A DNA stretch of 64,000 bases, from the NCBI RefSeq assembly GCF_002441855.2, contig NZ_CP029487.1:868001-932000 (forward strand). The letters are read 5' to 3'. Of this stretch, positions 17,221 through 25,315 are shown piece by piece (positions within the stretch are counted from its first letter, which is position 1; each line of letters starts with the position of its first letter). Origin of the DNA: Eubacterium maltosivorans (lineage in GTDB: Bacteria > Bacillota > Clostridia > Eubacteriales > Eubacteriaceae). The notes under the pieces were generated by a model that worked only from the letters and a program-made list of their open reading frames with translations, made no database searches and was not told where the DNA came from. The position numbers were made by a program, and so were the translations under genes.

Positions 17221-18243
17221 CTATTTAAAAGTTTTTATGCTTTCGTCTGACGCCCTTACTTCAATGAGCTCTGCGGCAATACTGATGGCTATTTCTGCCG
17301 GCGTTTTTGCTTTAATCGCTTTTCCAATCGGCGTATAAACCATGTTCAATCTTTCCTGTGTAAAGCCATCAAGCTTCATGAGCTTTCCGTTAACAGCTTC
17401 CGTTTTTTTCCTGCTGCCGATAACACCGATATAACGGGCTTTTGTTTTAAGGACCTGCGCCTCGACCAGATAATCGTTCTGGTGTCCCCTGGTCATTATG
17501 ACCACATAATCTGATGGGCCAATCTTTAAAAATGTGCCGATATCTTTAAAATCGCTGACAAAAACCGCATCAGCATCTGGAAAGACTTCACTGTTTGCAA
17601 ACGCCTCCCGGTCATCAATAACCACGCATTTAAAGTCCAGATGACTGAGCAAGGGCACGAGCTCCTTAGCAATATGTCCACCGCCAAATACATAAACCCG
17701 CCCGTTTTGCAATAGTGGCTGTGAGAAAAAAACGATTTTGTCCTTTTTAAGCAATCGACTTTCTTTTTGAAATAACTCGATATCAAAAAAAGCTGTTTTT
17801 TTCTTCTCTCCATCGACGACAGTCATTTCAAAATCCGCAGGCTTCTCCCAGCTGGTCAGGAGCCAGAAATCCTCATTGGATTTAAATGCTCTGTCCAGCT
17901 CTTCAATCAGCTTTTCTGTCTGCGGATTATCGGGGGAAAAATACTGAAAATACAATGTGGCGTTTCCGCCGCATACCATACCGAGATCAGCGGCCTCATT
18001 TGGCCTCAGTATGTATTTTTTCATAAAGGAGATCTTAGTTTCAAACAGTTTCTGCGCTTCCTGCTGAGCATCGTATTCGATGGCTCCACCACCCACGGTA
18101 CCTGTGGTGCTGCCATTCTTATAAACAGCCATTCTGGCGCCTGTCCCCCTGGGCGCAGAGCCATGAAAATCAATAATGGTCACAACTACCAGGGGTTCTT
18201 TTCTCTTTTTTGAAAGCTTAAGCGCTTTGTAAAAATCCTTCAT
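17221..18243 (-). CDS. xdhC: XdhC/CoxI family molybdenum-enzyme maturation protein
   Basis: This 340-residue protein has the two XdhC parts: an N-terminal segment with GSAPRGTGARM and GTVGGGAIEYDAQ, and a C-terminal Rossmann domain with VYVFGGGHIAKELVPL and MTRGHQNDY, followed by YIGVIGSRKK. XdhC proteins bind molybdopterin and help insert the sulfurated (here presumably selenated) cofactor into xanthine dehydrogenase. Its neighbours are a MoeA-like gene upstream and modB downstream. Confidence 0.88.
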   Translation of the reverse strand: MKDFYKALKLSKKRKEPLVVVTIIDFHGSAPRGTGARMAVYKNGSTTGTVGGGAIEYDAQQEAQKLFETKISFMKKYILRPNEAADLGMVCGGNATLYFQYFSPDNPQTEKLIEELDRAFKSNEDFWLLTSWEKPADFEMTVVDGEKKKTAFFDIELFQKESRLLKKDKIVFFSQPLLQNGRVYVFGGGHIAKELVPLLSHLDFKCVVIDDREAFANSEVFPDADAVFVSDFKDIGTFLKIGPSDYVVIMTRGHQNDYLVEAQVLKTKARYIGVIGSRKKTEAVNGKLMKLDGFTQERLNMVYTPIGKAIKAKTPAEIAISIAAELIEVRASDESIKTFK

Positions 18244-18251
18244 TATTTCCT

Positions 18252-19268
18252 CTACTTTCCAAAACCACAGTTTGGGTAGGTGCAGACTTCACAATTTAAA
18301 CATAAGCCACCCTCACCCAGAGAAGATAAATCCTCCGGAACCAGTTTTTCCCCTGCCAGTATTCTGGGGAGCACCAGGTCAAATACTGTTCTTTTGGCGT
18401 ACATCACACATCCTGGCAGGCCCATTATGGGTATCTCCCCCTGATATGCCAGTAGAAACATCGCCCCCGGCAATACCGGTGCACCGTAGCTGACGATCTC
18501 GGCGCCAGTCTTTTGAATGGCACTTGGCGTAATATCGTCCGGGTCCACGCTCATACCTCCGGTACAGATGACGATCTCGGCGCCTTTTTCGATAAATTCA
18601 CTGATTTTTTCCGAAACTAACGCCTCATCATCGGGAAGAATCTCCTGCGCCATAACGTCAACACCGTATTCGTCCAGCTTGTCCTTGATCACAGGACCAA
18701 AAGCATCCTTAATCCGCCCCGCATAGAGCTCGCTTCCAGTGTTGATGACAGCCGCCTTCTTTTTTTTAAATGGCAGCAGCTTCAGAATGGGCTTTCCGCC
18801 GCCAAGGGCCACAGCGCGGTCCAGCTTATCCTGTTCAATGGCCAGTGGAATAATCCGGGTCCCTGCCAGCTTATCTCCTTTTTTAACAGGAAAGTTCCCA
18901 TGTCTGGTGGCAATCATGAGCTCACCCAGGGCATTAAGCGCTTTTAGCCTACCGCTGTCCACCTTTAGCAACCCGTCTCTCTCTGCAATCACCTCAATTT
19001 TTCCTTCCTTTACCTCCGAAGGAGACATATACGCCCCTGCACATAGTCGGTACAGTACCTCGGCTCCAGCGTTTTCATGAACCATGCCGGGGTCGTTTTT
19101 CCAGATATAAACGTGCTCCTTTCCCATGGATAAAAGCACGGGTATATCCTCTTTCTGAATCACATGCCCCTTGCGGAATCTCGGGCCTTTAAACTCGTCT
19201 TTTATGATTTGTGTCATGTCATGACATAAGATCAGCCCCAGGGCTTCTGTTGTTTTTACACTTTCCAT
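18252..19268 (-). CDS. Molybdopterin-binding MoeA-like protein with Cys-rich tail
   Basis: This 338-residue protein carries a MoaB/MogA-type molybdopterin-binding fold in its C-terminal half, with AVINTGSEL, CTGGMSVDPDD and GLPGCVMYAK. The N-terminal half is not a normal MoeA domain. The protein ends in CLNCEVCTYPNCGFGK, four Cys in a C-x2-C-x2-C-x4-C pattern that could bind a metal or an Fe-S cluster. Such proteins occur in selenium-dependent molybdenum hydroxylase clusters; the exact step is unknown. It lies between the DUF3343 gene and xdhC. Confidence 0.78.
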   Translation of the reverse strand: MESVKTTEALGLILCHDMTQIIKDEFKGPRFRKGHVIQKEDIPVLLSMGKEHVYIWKNDPGMVHENAGAEVLYRLCAGAYMSPSEVKEGKIEVIAERDGLLKVDSGRLKALNALGELMIATRHGNFPVKKGDKLAGTRIIPLAIEQDKLDRAVALGGGKPILKLLPFKKKKAAVINTGSELYAGRIKDAFGPVIKDKLDEYGVDVMAQEILPDDEALVSEKISEFIEKGAEIVICTGGMSVDPDDITPSAIQKTGAEIVSYGAPVLPGAMFLLAYQGEIPIMGLPGCVMYAKRTVFDLVLPRILAGEKLVPEDLSSLGEGGLCLNCEVCTYPNCGFGK

Positions 19269-19287
19269 TTTACTGCCTCGTTCTGTT

Positions 19288-19563
19288 TTATTTTGAACGC
19301 ACTGGTTCTGGACAGACTTTTCCTCCGATATGGCGAACCCTATAGATGTCCATCAGTGTTTCATCAAATTTCGCTGTTTTCAGCTGTTTTAATGCATTTT
19401 CTATGTCCGATGTCTTAACGCTTATTGAAATACCGCACCCCGCCGAAATCTCCCTTAACGTTGGAATAATCGTGATTTCAAAAAGATCCTTCAATATTCC
19501 TTCGGCCATCATGGCTGCGTGGGTATTGGCAAAAGTCAGCAAATAATAATCCTGTCCCTTCAT
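19288..19563 (-). CDS. DUF3343 putative Se/S carrier-like protein
   Basis: This 91-residue protein has the DUF3343 pattern: YLLTFANTHAAMMAEGILKD near the start and GCGISISVK in the middle, with single Cys residues about 43 and 84. Proteins of this family are fused to or adjacent to selenium metabolism genes such as yedF. A role as a small carrier is inferred from context. It starts 2 bp downstream of the yedF stop. Confidence 0.75.
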   Translation of the reverse strand: MKGQDYYLLTFANTHAAMMAEGILKDLFEITIIPTLREISAGCGISISVKTSDIENALKQLKTAKFDETLMDIYRVRHIGGKVCPEPVRSK

Positions 19564-19565
19564 TA

Positions 19566-20180
19566 TTACAGACTAATAACCTTTGAAGCGGCCAACATCT
19601 TTTCTGTAATGTCATACATATTGCTGATTTCACCAAGCTTCAGTTTATCCTTAAGTTTATAGTAGTCAAGACAAGTTCCGCAGACCAGTATCTTTACACC
19701 CCGGTCCTCCAGAGCCTGTAAATGGGTAGCCACCTGCTCATCCAGGGCTGGCAGCTTAACGCCACTGTTCATAAATAAAATGCTCTCTGGCACGTTGTCG
19801 GCCTGCGAAAGGGTGTAAAAGAACATTTTCACCAAGGCGTTCCCCAGCTCATACTCTCCTTCGCCAATGTAGTCTTTTCCCATAAAAACGACCCATCTGC
19901 CTGTTGTTTCCCAGGCAACGGCACCGCCATCTGGCGTTTTCTTCATCTCTTCCTCCGGTATTTCATGGCCATCTGTAATAAACCGGACTTCAAAGCGCTC
20001 TCCGCTGCCGCTTACTACAGCGTCATAGCTTTGGCTGGCTGCAAGTTTTTTCAGGTTTTCAACCGCAATGGCGTTATCGACGGTTATAATAAAACTGTCA
20101 CGATTTTCTTCGATTTCTTTTTTGGCCATAATGACCGGCATAGGACATGCCTTGCCCATGGCATCGATTATCTTAGTCAT
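19566..20180 (-). CDS. yedF: Sulfurtransferase-like selenium metabolism protein YedF
   Basis: This 204-residue protein has an N-terminal TusA-like domain (GKACPMPVIMAKKEIE, with the reactive CPMP Cys) and a C-terminal DsrE-like domain (KMFFYTLSQ...ILFMNSGVKL, and GVKILVCGTCLDYY). This is the length and layout of YedF, which co-occurs with selD and selenium-dependent hydroxylases. It may carry reduced selenium toward cofactor maturation. It is 12 bp downstream of selD. Confidence 0.88.
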   Translation of the reverse strand: MTKIIDAMGKACPMPVIMAKKEIEENRDSFIITVDNAIAVENLKKLAASQSYDAVVSGSGERFEVRFITDGHEIPEEEMKKTPDGGAVAWETTGRWVVFMGKDYIGEGEYELGNALVKMFFYTLSQADNVPESILFMNSGVKLPALDEQVATHLQALEDRGVKILVCGTCLDYYKLKDKLKLGEISNMYDITEKMLAASKVISL

Positions 20181-20192
20181 TGTTTTTCTCCT

Positions 20193-21239
20193 TTATTCTT
20201 TTATGATCAGGGCTTTGTCCTGCCTGTCTGTAAGCTCTCCCACAAGCGCACAGTCTGTCTTCAGCTCGACCTTCAGTGTTTTCAAAAGATTCTCCGCCTC
20301 AGAGGGTGACACGCTGATCAAAAGGCCGCCGGAAGTCTGGGGATCAAAAATAATATCCTCCATCAGTCCACTCACCGTTGATCTGTAATCTGGTCCAAAA
20401 TATTCTCTGTTCCGATAAGTGCCACCGGGCACAATGCCCATCTCTGCCAGTTCAATGACTCCAGGCATGAGCGGAATGGCTGAAGCCTCAAGCTCCATGG
20501 TCAGGTGGCTGGCTCTGGCCATCTCAATTCCATGACCGCCCAGGCTGAAACCGGTAATATCTGTACAGCCATGCACTTCGTCGTATAACCCCATCACTTC
20601 ACAGGCTATTTTATTCAGCGTGGTCATGGAAAAAATCGCAGCTTCACAGGATTCGTCTGTCGCGATACCGCCTTTGATGGCTGATACGATAATCCCGGTC
20701 CCGATAGGTTTCGTAAGGATAAGCTTGTCACCCTCCCGCGCATGGCAGTTCCCACGAAGGTGCAGGCAGTCTGTCACTCCGGTCACAGACAAGCCATATT
20801 TAGGTTCAAGATCATCGACTGAGTGGCCGCCTATAAGAACTGCACCGGCCTCCTGTATCTTGTCAGCGCCGCCTCTCAAAATTTCGGATAGAAGCGCCTT
20901 GTCTTCCTTTTCTGGAAAACAGACAATATTCATCGCAGTCAGCGGTTTTCCGCCCATGGCGTAAATATCGCTCAGAGCATTTGTCGCGGCAATTTGTCCA
21001 AAGAGATATGGGTCGTCCACAATGGGTGGAAAAAAATCCAGTGTCTGGAGCAGGATCTGCTTGTCATTAATCCTGTAAGCTGCGGCATCATCTGAATTTT
21101 CCAGCCCGATTATCAGGCTGTCACAGCCTTTAAGCTCAAGGTTTTTTAAAACCTTTGACAGAGCGCCTGGCCCAAGCTTCGCAGCACATCCACAATTTCT
21201 GACCATTTCGGTCAAGCGTTTCGGTTTATCTTCTGACAT
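20193..21239 (-). CDS. selD: Selenide, water dikinase (selenophosphate synthetase)
   Basis: I take the ATG at 21239 (AAAGGA site); a longer ORF reaches into the next gene. The 348-residue protein makes selenophosphate from selenide and ATP. The active-site segment reads NCGCAAKLGP, with Cys rather than selenocysteine at the catalytic position and the partner Lys present. Other family signatures are GLENSDDAAAY, FFPPIVDDPY, NALSDIYAMGG and GGHSVDD. The gene sits in the selenium module and would supply Se for the labile selenium of the xanthine dehydrogenase. Confidence 0.95.
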   Translation of the reverse strand: MSEDKPKRLTEMVRNCGCAAKLGPGALSKVLKNLELKGCDSLIIGLENSDDAAAYRINDKQILLQTLDFFPPIVDDPYLFGQIAATNALSDIYAMGGKPLTAMNIVCFPEKEDKALLSEILRGGADKIQEAGAVLIGGHSVDDLEPKYGLSVTGVTDCLHLRGNCHAREGDKLILTKPIGTGIIVSAIKGGIATDESCEAAIFSMTTLNKIACEVMGLYDEVHGCTDITGFSLGGHGIEMARASHLTMELEASAIPLMPGVIELAEMGIVPGGTYRNREYFGPDYRSTVSGLMEDIIFDPQTSGGLLISVSPSEAENLLKTLKVELKTDCALVGELTDRQDKALIIKE

Positions 21240-21252
21240 GGCATTTGTCCTT

Positions 21253-22404
21253 TCATTCTGCTGTAAGTTTTTGAAGGGCCTCCAAGGCATAGGCCACCTC
21301 ACCTTGTGTGTTGAAATGATTGAAGGAAAAACGCAGGGTTCCCTGTGGGTATGTCCCCAAAGTCCTGTGCGCAAGCGGAGCGCAATGCATTCCTACCCGT
21401 GTCATAATGCCATAATCCCTGTCCAGCTCAAAGGCTATCTGCGCATTGTCCCTTGTCAGGCATTCTACAGAAACCAGGGCACAGCGGCTCTGAATGTCCA
21501 CATTTCCAACAAGGCGCAGGCCGTCTATGGCTTCAACCCCACGGATAAAAGTGCTCGTTAACCGTTCCTCAACCATAAGCAGCTCGCTTTTATCAACTGA
21601 GCACAAATAATCTAACGCGCTGCTGAGTCCATAAATCCCCGGAAGGTTCAACGTTCCAGCCTCAAACCGATCCGGCAAAAAGTCCGGCATATCCAGCTGG
21701 TCTGACACGCTTCCTGTGCCTCCATATAAAAGCGGATCCATCTGCTCCGCCAGATCATCTGTCACCAGAAAGCCGCCAATCCCCTGCGGGCCCATGAGCC
21801 CTTTATGCCCTGTAAAGCACAGGGCACTGATATTCGCCCTTTTCATGCTGATATCGTGCAGACCAGCTGTCTGGGCAGCATCCACAATAAAGTACAGTCC
21901 CTGACTTCTGCATATTCGTCCCACAGCCTCAATGGGCAGAATGCTTCCGCTTACGTTGGAGCCATGGGTCATAACAACAGCCTTCGTTTCCGGCTTTATC
22001 ATTTTTTCGATACACGCTATTTCTAAATTACCCAGATTGTCACATGGAATCACATCATAGGTAACGCCAACCCGCTTCAGATGTTCAAGTGGTCTCACCA
22101 CAGCGTTATGCTCCAGGCCGGAAATAAGCACGTGATCGCCCTGTCTCAGAAAGCCTTTGAGCACCATGTTGACTGCTTGTGTTACATTCGCTGTAAAAAT
22201 AACGTTTTTATTATCCTCGCCGTCAAACAGACTGCACAGCTTCTCACGGGTATCGTAAACCTTTCTAGCCACTGTATAGGCCCGTTCATAGCTCCCCCGT
22301 CCCACATTACAGCCAATGTTCTCCAGATAACCGGCCATTTCAGACGCCACTCCCGGAGCTTTTGGCCAGCTGGTGCTGGCATTGTCAAAATAAACGCCTT
22401 TCAT
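21253..22404 (-). CDS. Cysteine desulfurase family protein (class V aminotransferase)
   Basis: This 383-residue PLP enzyme starts with VYFDNASTSWPKAP. It has the PLP-binding Lys in CFTGHKGLMGPQG and a catalytic-loop Cys in RVGMHCAPLAHRTLGT. This is the small NifS-like subfamily often linked to selD, and it probably delivers sulfur or selenium from cysteine/selenocysteine to the maturation path. It lies 13 bp upstream of selD and 2 bp after yqeB, so it is almost certainly co-transcribed. Confidence 0.88.
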   Translation of the reverse strand: MKGVYFDNASTSWPKAPGVASEMAGYLENIGCNVGRGSYERAYTVARKVYDTREKLCSLFDGEDNKNVIFTANVTQAVNMVLKGFLRQGDHVLISGLEHNAVVRPLEHLKRVGVTYDVIPCDNLGNLEIACIEKMIKPETKAVVMTHGSNVSGSILPIEAVGRICRSQGLYFIVDAAQTAGLHDISMKRANISALCFTGHKGLMGPQGIGGFLVTDDLAEQMDPLLYGGTGSVSDQLDMPDFLPDRFEAGTLNLPGIYGLSSALDYLCSVDKSELLMVEERLTSTFIRGVEAIDGLRLVGNVDIQSRCALVSVECLTRDNAQIAFELDRDYGIMTRVGMHCAPLAHRTLGTYPQGTLRFSFNHFNTQGEVAYALEALQKLTAE

Positions 22405-22406
22405 TT

Positions 22407-23204
22407 TTACTCCTTCAGTAAGTGCATAACTGCCTCCAGTACACCGCCGCTGATATTACGGGCCTTATCCGAAATCGCATAACAATAGGCCCTATCGCCC
22501 CGTGGATCAACGTCGGCAATTTTCAATCCTTTTTTTACATTCGTACCATCGGCAATCATGCCGCGCAATACGCCGTCAATCTTGGCCGTAACCGGGTTCT
22601 CTCCGATAAAAGCGAGATGTTCGCCTTTTTTTACCAAATCACCAATGTCGTGACACAGCCGGATCACTCCAGAATCGGGAGCGTGGATTACCCGTTCGTG
22701 GGTATATCCGCCAATGTTTCCAGGGATACCAGTATTTCTTGCCGCCATTCCCTCATACAGAATTTTTCCAAGATAGTGCCCCCGGTTGGTTTCAATCACA
22801 GCGTCAACATCCTCTTTGGCGGTGAAGCCAGGTCCCAGGGCAACAACGGCTTTTGCCATATCACGGGTCGTTCCCAGATTTTTTTTGGCAAGTATTGCGT
22901 CGACCACTGCATCAGGACGAACCATACGGATCATATCGCCTCTTGGATCGACACAAAGCGGTATCTCATCTTTTTTCAAGCACCGGCACACCTCCTCAAT
23001 GGACTCACAGCGTCTTGCCGTTACTCCTTCCACGACTGCCGTACCATCCTGAATGGCTCGGGCAAACGCGACAGTGCGCCGGATAACCGTAGGGGATTCA
23101 ATGTCCAGGGCAATTACTCTGAAACCCGCATTATACAGCCGGTATATCGTGCCAGTGGCAATATCGCCGGCTCCACGCACAATAATCGTTTCATTAATTT
23201 TCAT
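22407..23204 (-). CDS. yqeB: YqeB: selenium-dependent molybdenum hydroxylase system protein
   Basis: This is 265 residues from the ATG at 23204 with an AAGGAA site; the ORF extends upstream inside mocA. It begins INETIIVRGAGDIATGTIYRL, a nucleotide-binding-like motif, and ends with a biotinyl/lipoyl-like region (GDLVKKGEHLAFIGE). This is the EF2563/YqeB family known only from selenium-dependent molybdenum hydroxylase loci. The biochemical step is unknown. It overlaps mocA by 11 bp. Confidence 0.85.
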   Translation of the reverse strand: MKINETIIVRGAGDIATGTIYRLYNAGFRVIALDIESPTVIRRTVAFARAIQDGTAVVEGVTARRCESIEEVCRCLKKDEIPLCVDPRGDMIRMVRPDAVVDAILAKKNLGTTRDMAKAVVALGPGFTAKEDVDAVIETNRGHYLGKILYEGMAARNTGIPGNIGGYTHERVIHAPDSGVIRLCHDIGDLVKKGEHLAFIGENPVTAKIDGVLRGMIADGTNVKKGLKIADVDPRGDRAYCYAISDKARNISGGVLEAVMHLLKE

Positions 23205-23805
23205 TCTCAGACCATTCCTTTTCATAGTATTCCAGTAAACGCCGATAATCCTCAGGCGTATCAGCGTCCATAACACAGTTTCTTTCTCCTGGAATTTTTA
23301 TCAGAGCCTCAGGGTATTTTTGAATAATCTCCCGGCCACCTGTGTCACCGGAGATTGCCAAAAGCTCTTTAAACCAACATTTTCCAAAGGCAACAGGATG
23401 TCCTTTCTGACCTTTATATTCTGGCATGATAATACACTTTGGATTCTCTGTAATCGCCCGTTCTATGTCATTCACCAGCTTCCTGCTGACCAGCGGCTGA
23501 TCGCCAAGGAACACCAGTATGCCCTGACACACCGGGTAATGCTCTTCAAGGTATGCGACTGCTATTTGTAAAGAAGTCGACTGTCCAAGCTCTGGATGAT
23601 CATTCAGTAAATATACAGGCTCTCTATGTGTTTCAATACAATTAAAAACAGCCTCCCTTGTTACAATAACGATTACATCTCTAAAGCTTTCCATTACACC
23701 ATCGATGGTTTTCTCTAAAATTTTCTTTCTGCCTATGGGCAGGAGTAACTTTTCACCGCCCATACGGCGTGACAGTCCTGCTCCAAGAACAATTGCCCCT
23801 AACAT
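23194..23805 (-). CDS. mocA: MocA-like molybdenum cofactor cytidylyltransferase
   Basis: This 203-residue nucleotidyltransferase has the start motif IVLGAGLSRRMGGEKLLLP (GxSxRMG), the central LVFLGDQPLVS and QKGHPVAFG. These match MocA/YgfJ proteins that add CMP to molybdopterin to give the MCD cofactor used by xanthine dehydrogenases. It overlaps yqeC upstream by 7 bp and yqeB downstream by 11 bp. Confidence 0.9.
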   Translation of the reverse strand: MLGAIVLGAGLSRRMGGEKLLLPIGRKKILEKTIDGVMESFRDVIVIVTREAVFNCIETHREPVYLLNDHPELGQSTSLQIAVAYLEEHYPVCQGILVFLGDQPLVSRKLVNDIERAITENPKCIIMPEYKGQKGHPVAFGKCWFKELLAISGDTGGREIIQKYPEALIKIPGERNCVMDADTPEDYRRLLEYYEKEWSENEN

Positions 23806-24542
23806 AGATACCAGTTCCTTTCACGCAAAGACGCTGCAATACAACCGTCAAAATATGGTTTAGCCGCTTCACAGAGTATCTCAGCTTTCATCTTATTTCC
23901 GTTATCTGCCTTATTAACAAGCAAAAATTTGGGAACTTCAAAACTTTTCAGTTTATCACTCACAAACCACTCCATGCTCTCCCTGAACAAATCAAGGTCA
24001 AAACGTTTCCCCTTCAATTCTTGCGGGCAGCGGTGCAGATTCATGTCGGTTATGGGCTCATTTAAAAGCTCACAGCCGATCACATGGATCAGTTTTGTTG
24101 TGTTTTGTGGAATAACGGGTTCCCACTCTCTATATATTTTATAGGGCTTTCCGCCAGCTCCGTCTCCCTCATTCAGAATAACCCAATCCGCCAGCACTTT
24201 AAAAAGACTGTCCAGCAGCTCGGGCGGCGCCCCCTTTACCTTATGATCCTCAATACAGCGTTCTGCAAAATAATACAAATTGCAGTGCTGTTTTACCAAG
24301 CGGCTTAAAAGCTCTCTGTACGATTCTGTTACGATTACTTCGCCTTCAAAGTCATCCGGATAGCGCATTTTTGTGGTGGTGGTTAAAAGGGTCTTACCCT
24401 TATTCTTAAGCTCACTTCCCAGACAGGTGAGTAACGCTGTTTTACCGCCGCCGCCGGTGATTGTAACAAAGTCAGGCTGTTCGATACCGAACAGCACTGA
24501 CAGTTTCATGTTCTCATTTTGCACACAAAGTTTTTTATTCAT
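23799..24542 (-). CDS. yqeC: Putative selenium cofactor biosynthesis protein YqeC
   Basis: I choose the ATG at 24542, which overlaps the stop region of the upstream regulator and has an AAGGAA site, giving 247 residues. The protein has a P-loop-like ITGGGGKTALL, then TTTTKM and DGAGGKPYKIY, and ends in KFLLVNKADNGNK with a GTPase-like NKxD. This is the YqeC family found with yqeB and mocA in selenium-dependent hydroxylase clusters. It is likely an NTPase of cofactor assembly; the function is inferred. Confidence 0.85.
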   Translation of the reverse strand: MNKKLCVQNENMKLSVLFGIEQPDFVTITGGGGKTALLTCLGSELKNKGKTLLTTTTKMRYPDDFEGEVIVTESYRELLSRLVKQHCNLYYFAERCIEDHKVKGAPPELLDSLFKVLADWVILNEGDGAGGKPYKIYREWEPVIPQNTTKLIHVIGCELLNEPITDMNLHRCPQELKGKRFDLDLFRESMEWFVSDKLKSFEVPKFLLVNKADNGNKMKAEILCEAAKPYFDGCIAASLRERNWYLC

Positions 24543-25182
24543 TTTCCTTCTTAATGGTAGCCAGGTAGCGGTAAACAGTCGGTACTGAAACCCCGAGCAT
24601 ATCCGCCACGTGCCAGATGGTTCCTTTAACCATAAAGGTTCCAAGTCCCTGCAGTCTTTCAACCACATCAATCTTTTCCTGTTTGCCCATTTTTCTGAGG
24701 TCTCCGTGATTGCTGGGCAGCACACGGCTCATATTATTGATAACCAGTTCTTTGACGTTAATGTTGAAGTTTTCTTCGGATTCTTCATCTTTTTTGAGCG
24801 GCTCAACCGTAATGAGTGATTCCAGAATATCACGGGCCTCCGCAAATTTCTGACAGTCCATATTCAGACAAAGCAGACCGATCAGCTCACCATCATCATC
24901 CTTAATAAAATACGTTGCCGAACGTATAATGTTGCCTCTTGGAGACAATCCCCGATAGTTCACACGGTATGGCGCTTCTTTATACGCCTCATTCTTAATA
25001 AGCTTAAGGCCATAGTCTGTAACCGGTGCCCCTAATTCACGTCCACTGATATCGCCATTGCGGATTGCCACAATCGATGATTGACAGTCCGAGAGGTCGT
25101 GCAATACCACCTCTGTGTTTTCTCCCAGATAATCTGCTAAAAAGTCTACCAGTACCTTGTAGGATTCAAGATCTTTTGCCAT
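24535..25182 (-). CDS. YheO-like PAS/helix-turn-helix transcriptional regulator (A)
   Basis: This is 215 residues from the ATG at 25182 (AAGGAG). The N-terminal YheO-like PAS domain contains NTEVVLHDLSD and IIRSATYFIKDDDGELIGLLCLNMD. The C-terminal helix-turn-helix segment is WHVADMLGVSVPTVYRYLA. Family members sense small ligands; a purine or metabolite ligand is inferred from context. It lies between the nucleobase permease and the maturation genes. A near-perfect palindrome upstream could be its operator. Confidence 0.85.
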   Translation of the reverse strand: MAKDLESYKVLVDFLADYLGENTEVVLHDLSDCQSSIVAIRNGDISGRELGAPVTDYGLKLIKNEAYKEAPYRVNYRGLSPRGNIIRSATYFIKDDDGELIGLLCLNMDCQKFAEARDILESLITVEPLKKDEESEENFNINVKELVINNMSRVLPSNHGDLRKMGKQEKIDVVERLQGLGTFMVKGTIWHVADMLGVSVPTVYRYLATIKKENE

Positions 25183-25285
25183 AATTATTCTCCTTCTGAA
25201 CTTTGATTCATATAAACAAAGAACGCTTACAATCATTGTTTAAAAAATGTTATATCCCTATTATCGCAGATTTCGGAGAAAAATT

Positions 25286-25304
25286 CAATAATAATTTATT
25301 ATTG
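25286..25304. promoter_or_regulatory. AT-rich palindrome upstream of regulator A
   Basis: CAATAATA-ATT-TATTATTG is a perfect 8+3+8 dyad between the permease stop and regulator A. A related dyad ATAATA-AAG-TATTATTG lies at about 32904-32920 before ssnA. It may be an operator or part of a weak terminator. Confidence 0.35.
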
Positions 25305-25315
25305 TGTCGATTTTT

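Noticed and set aside
20193-21239. Selenocysteine in SelD
   Set aside because: The catalytic position is an ordinary Cys codon and no in-frame TGA lies there.
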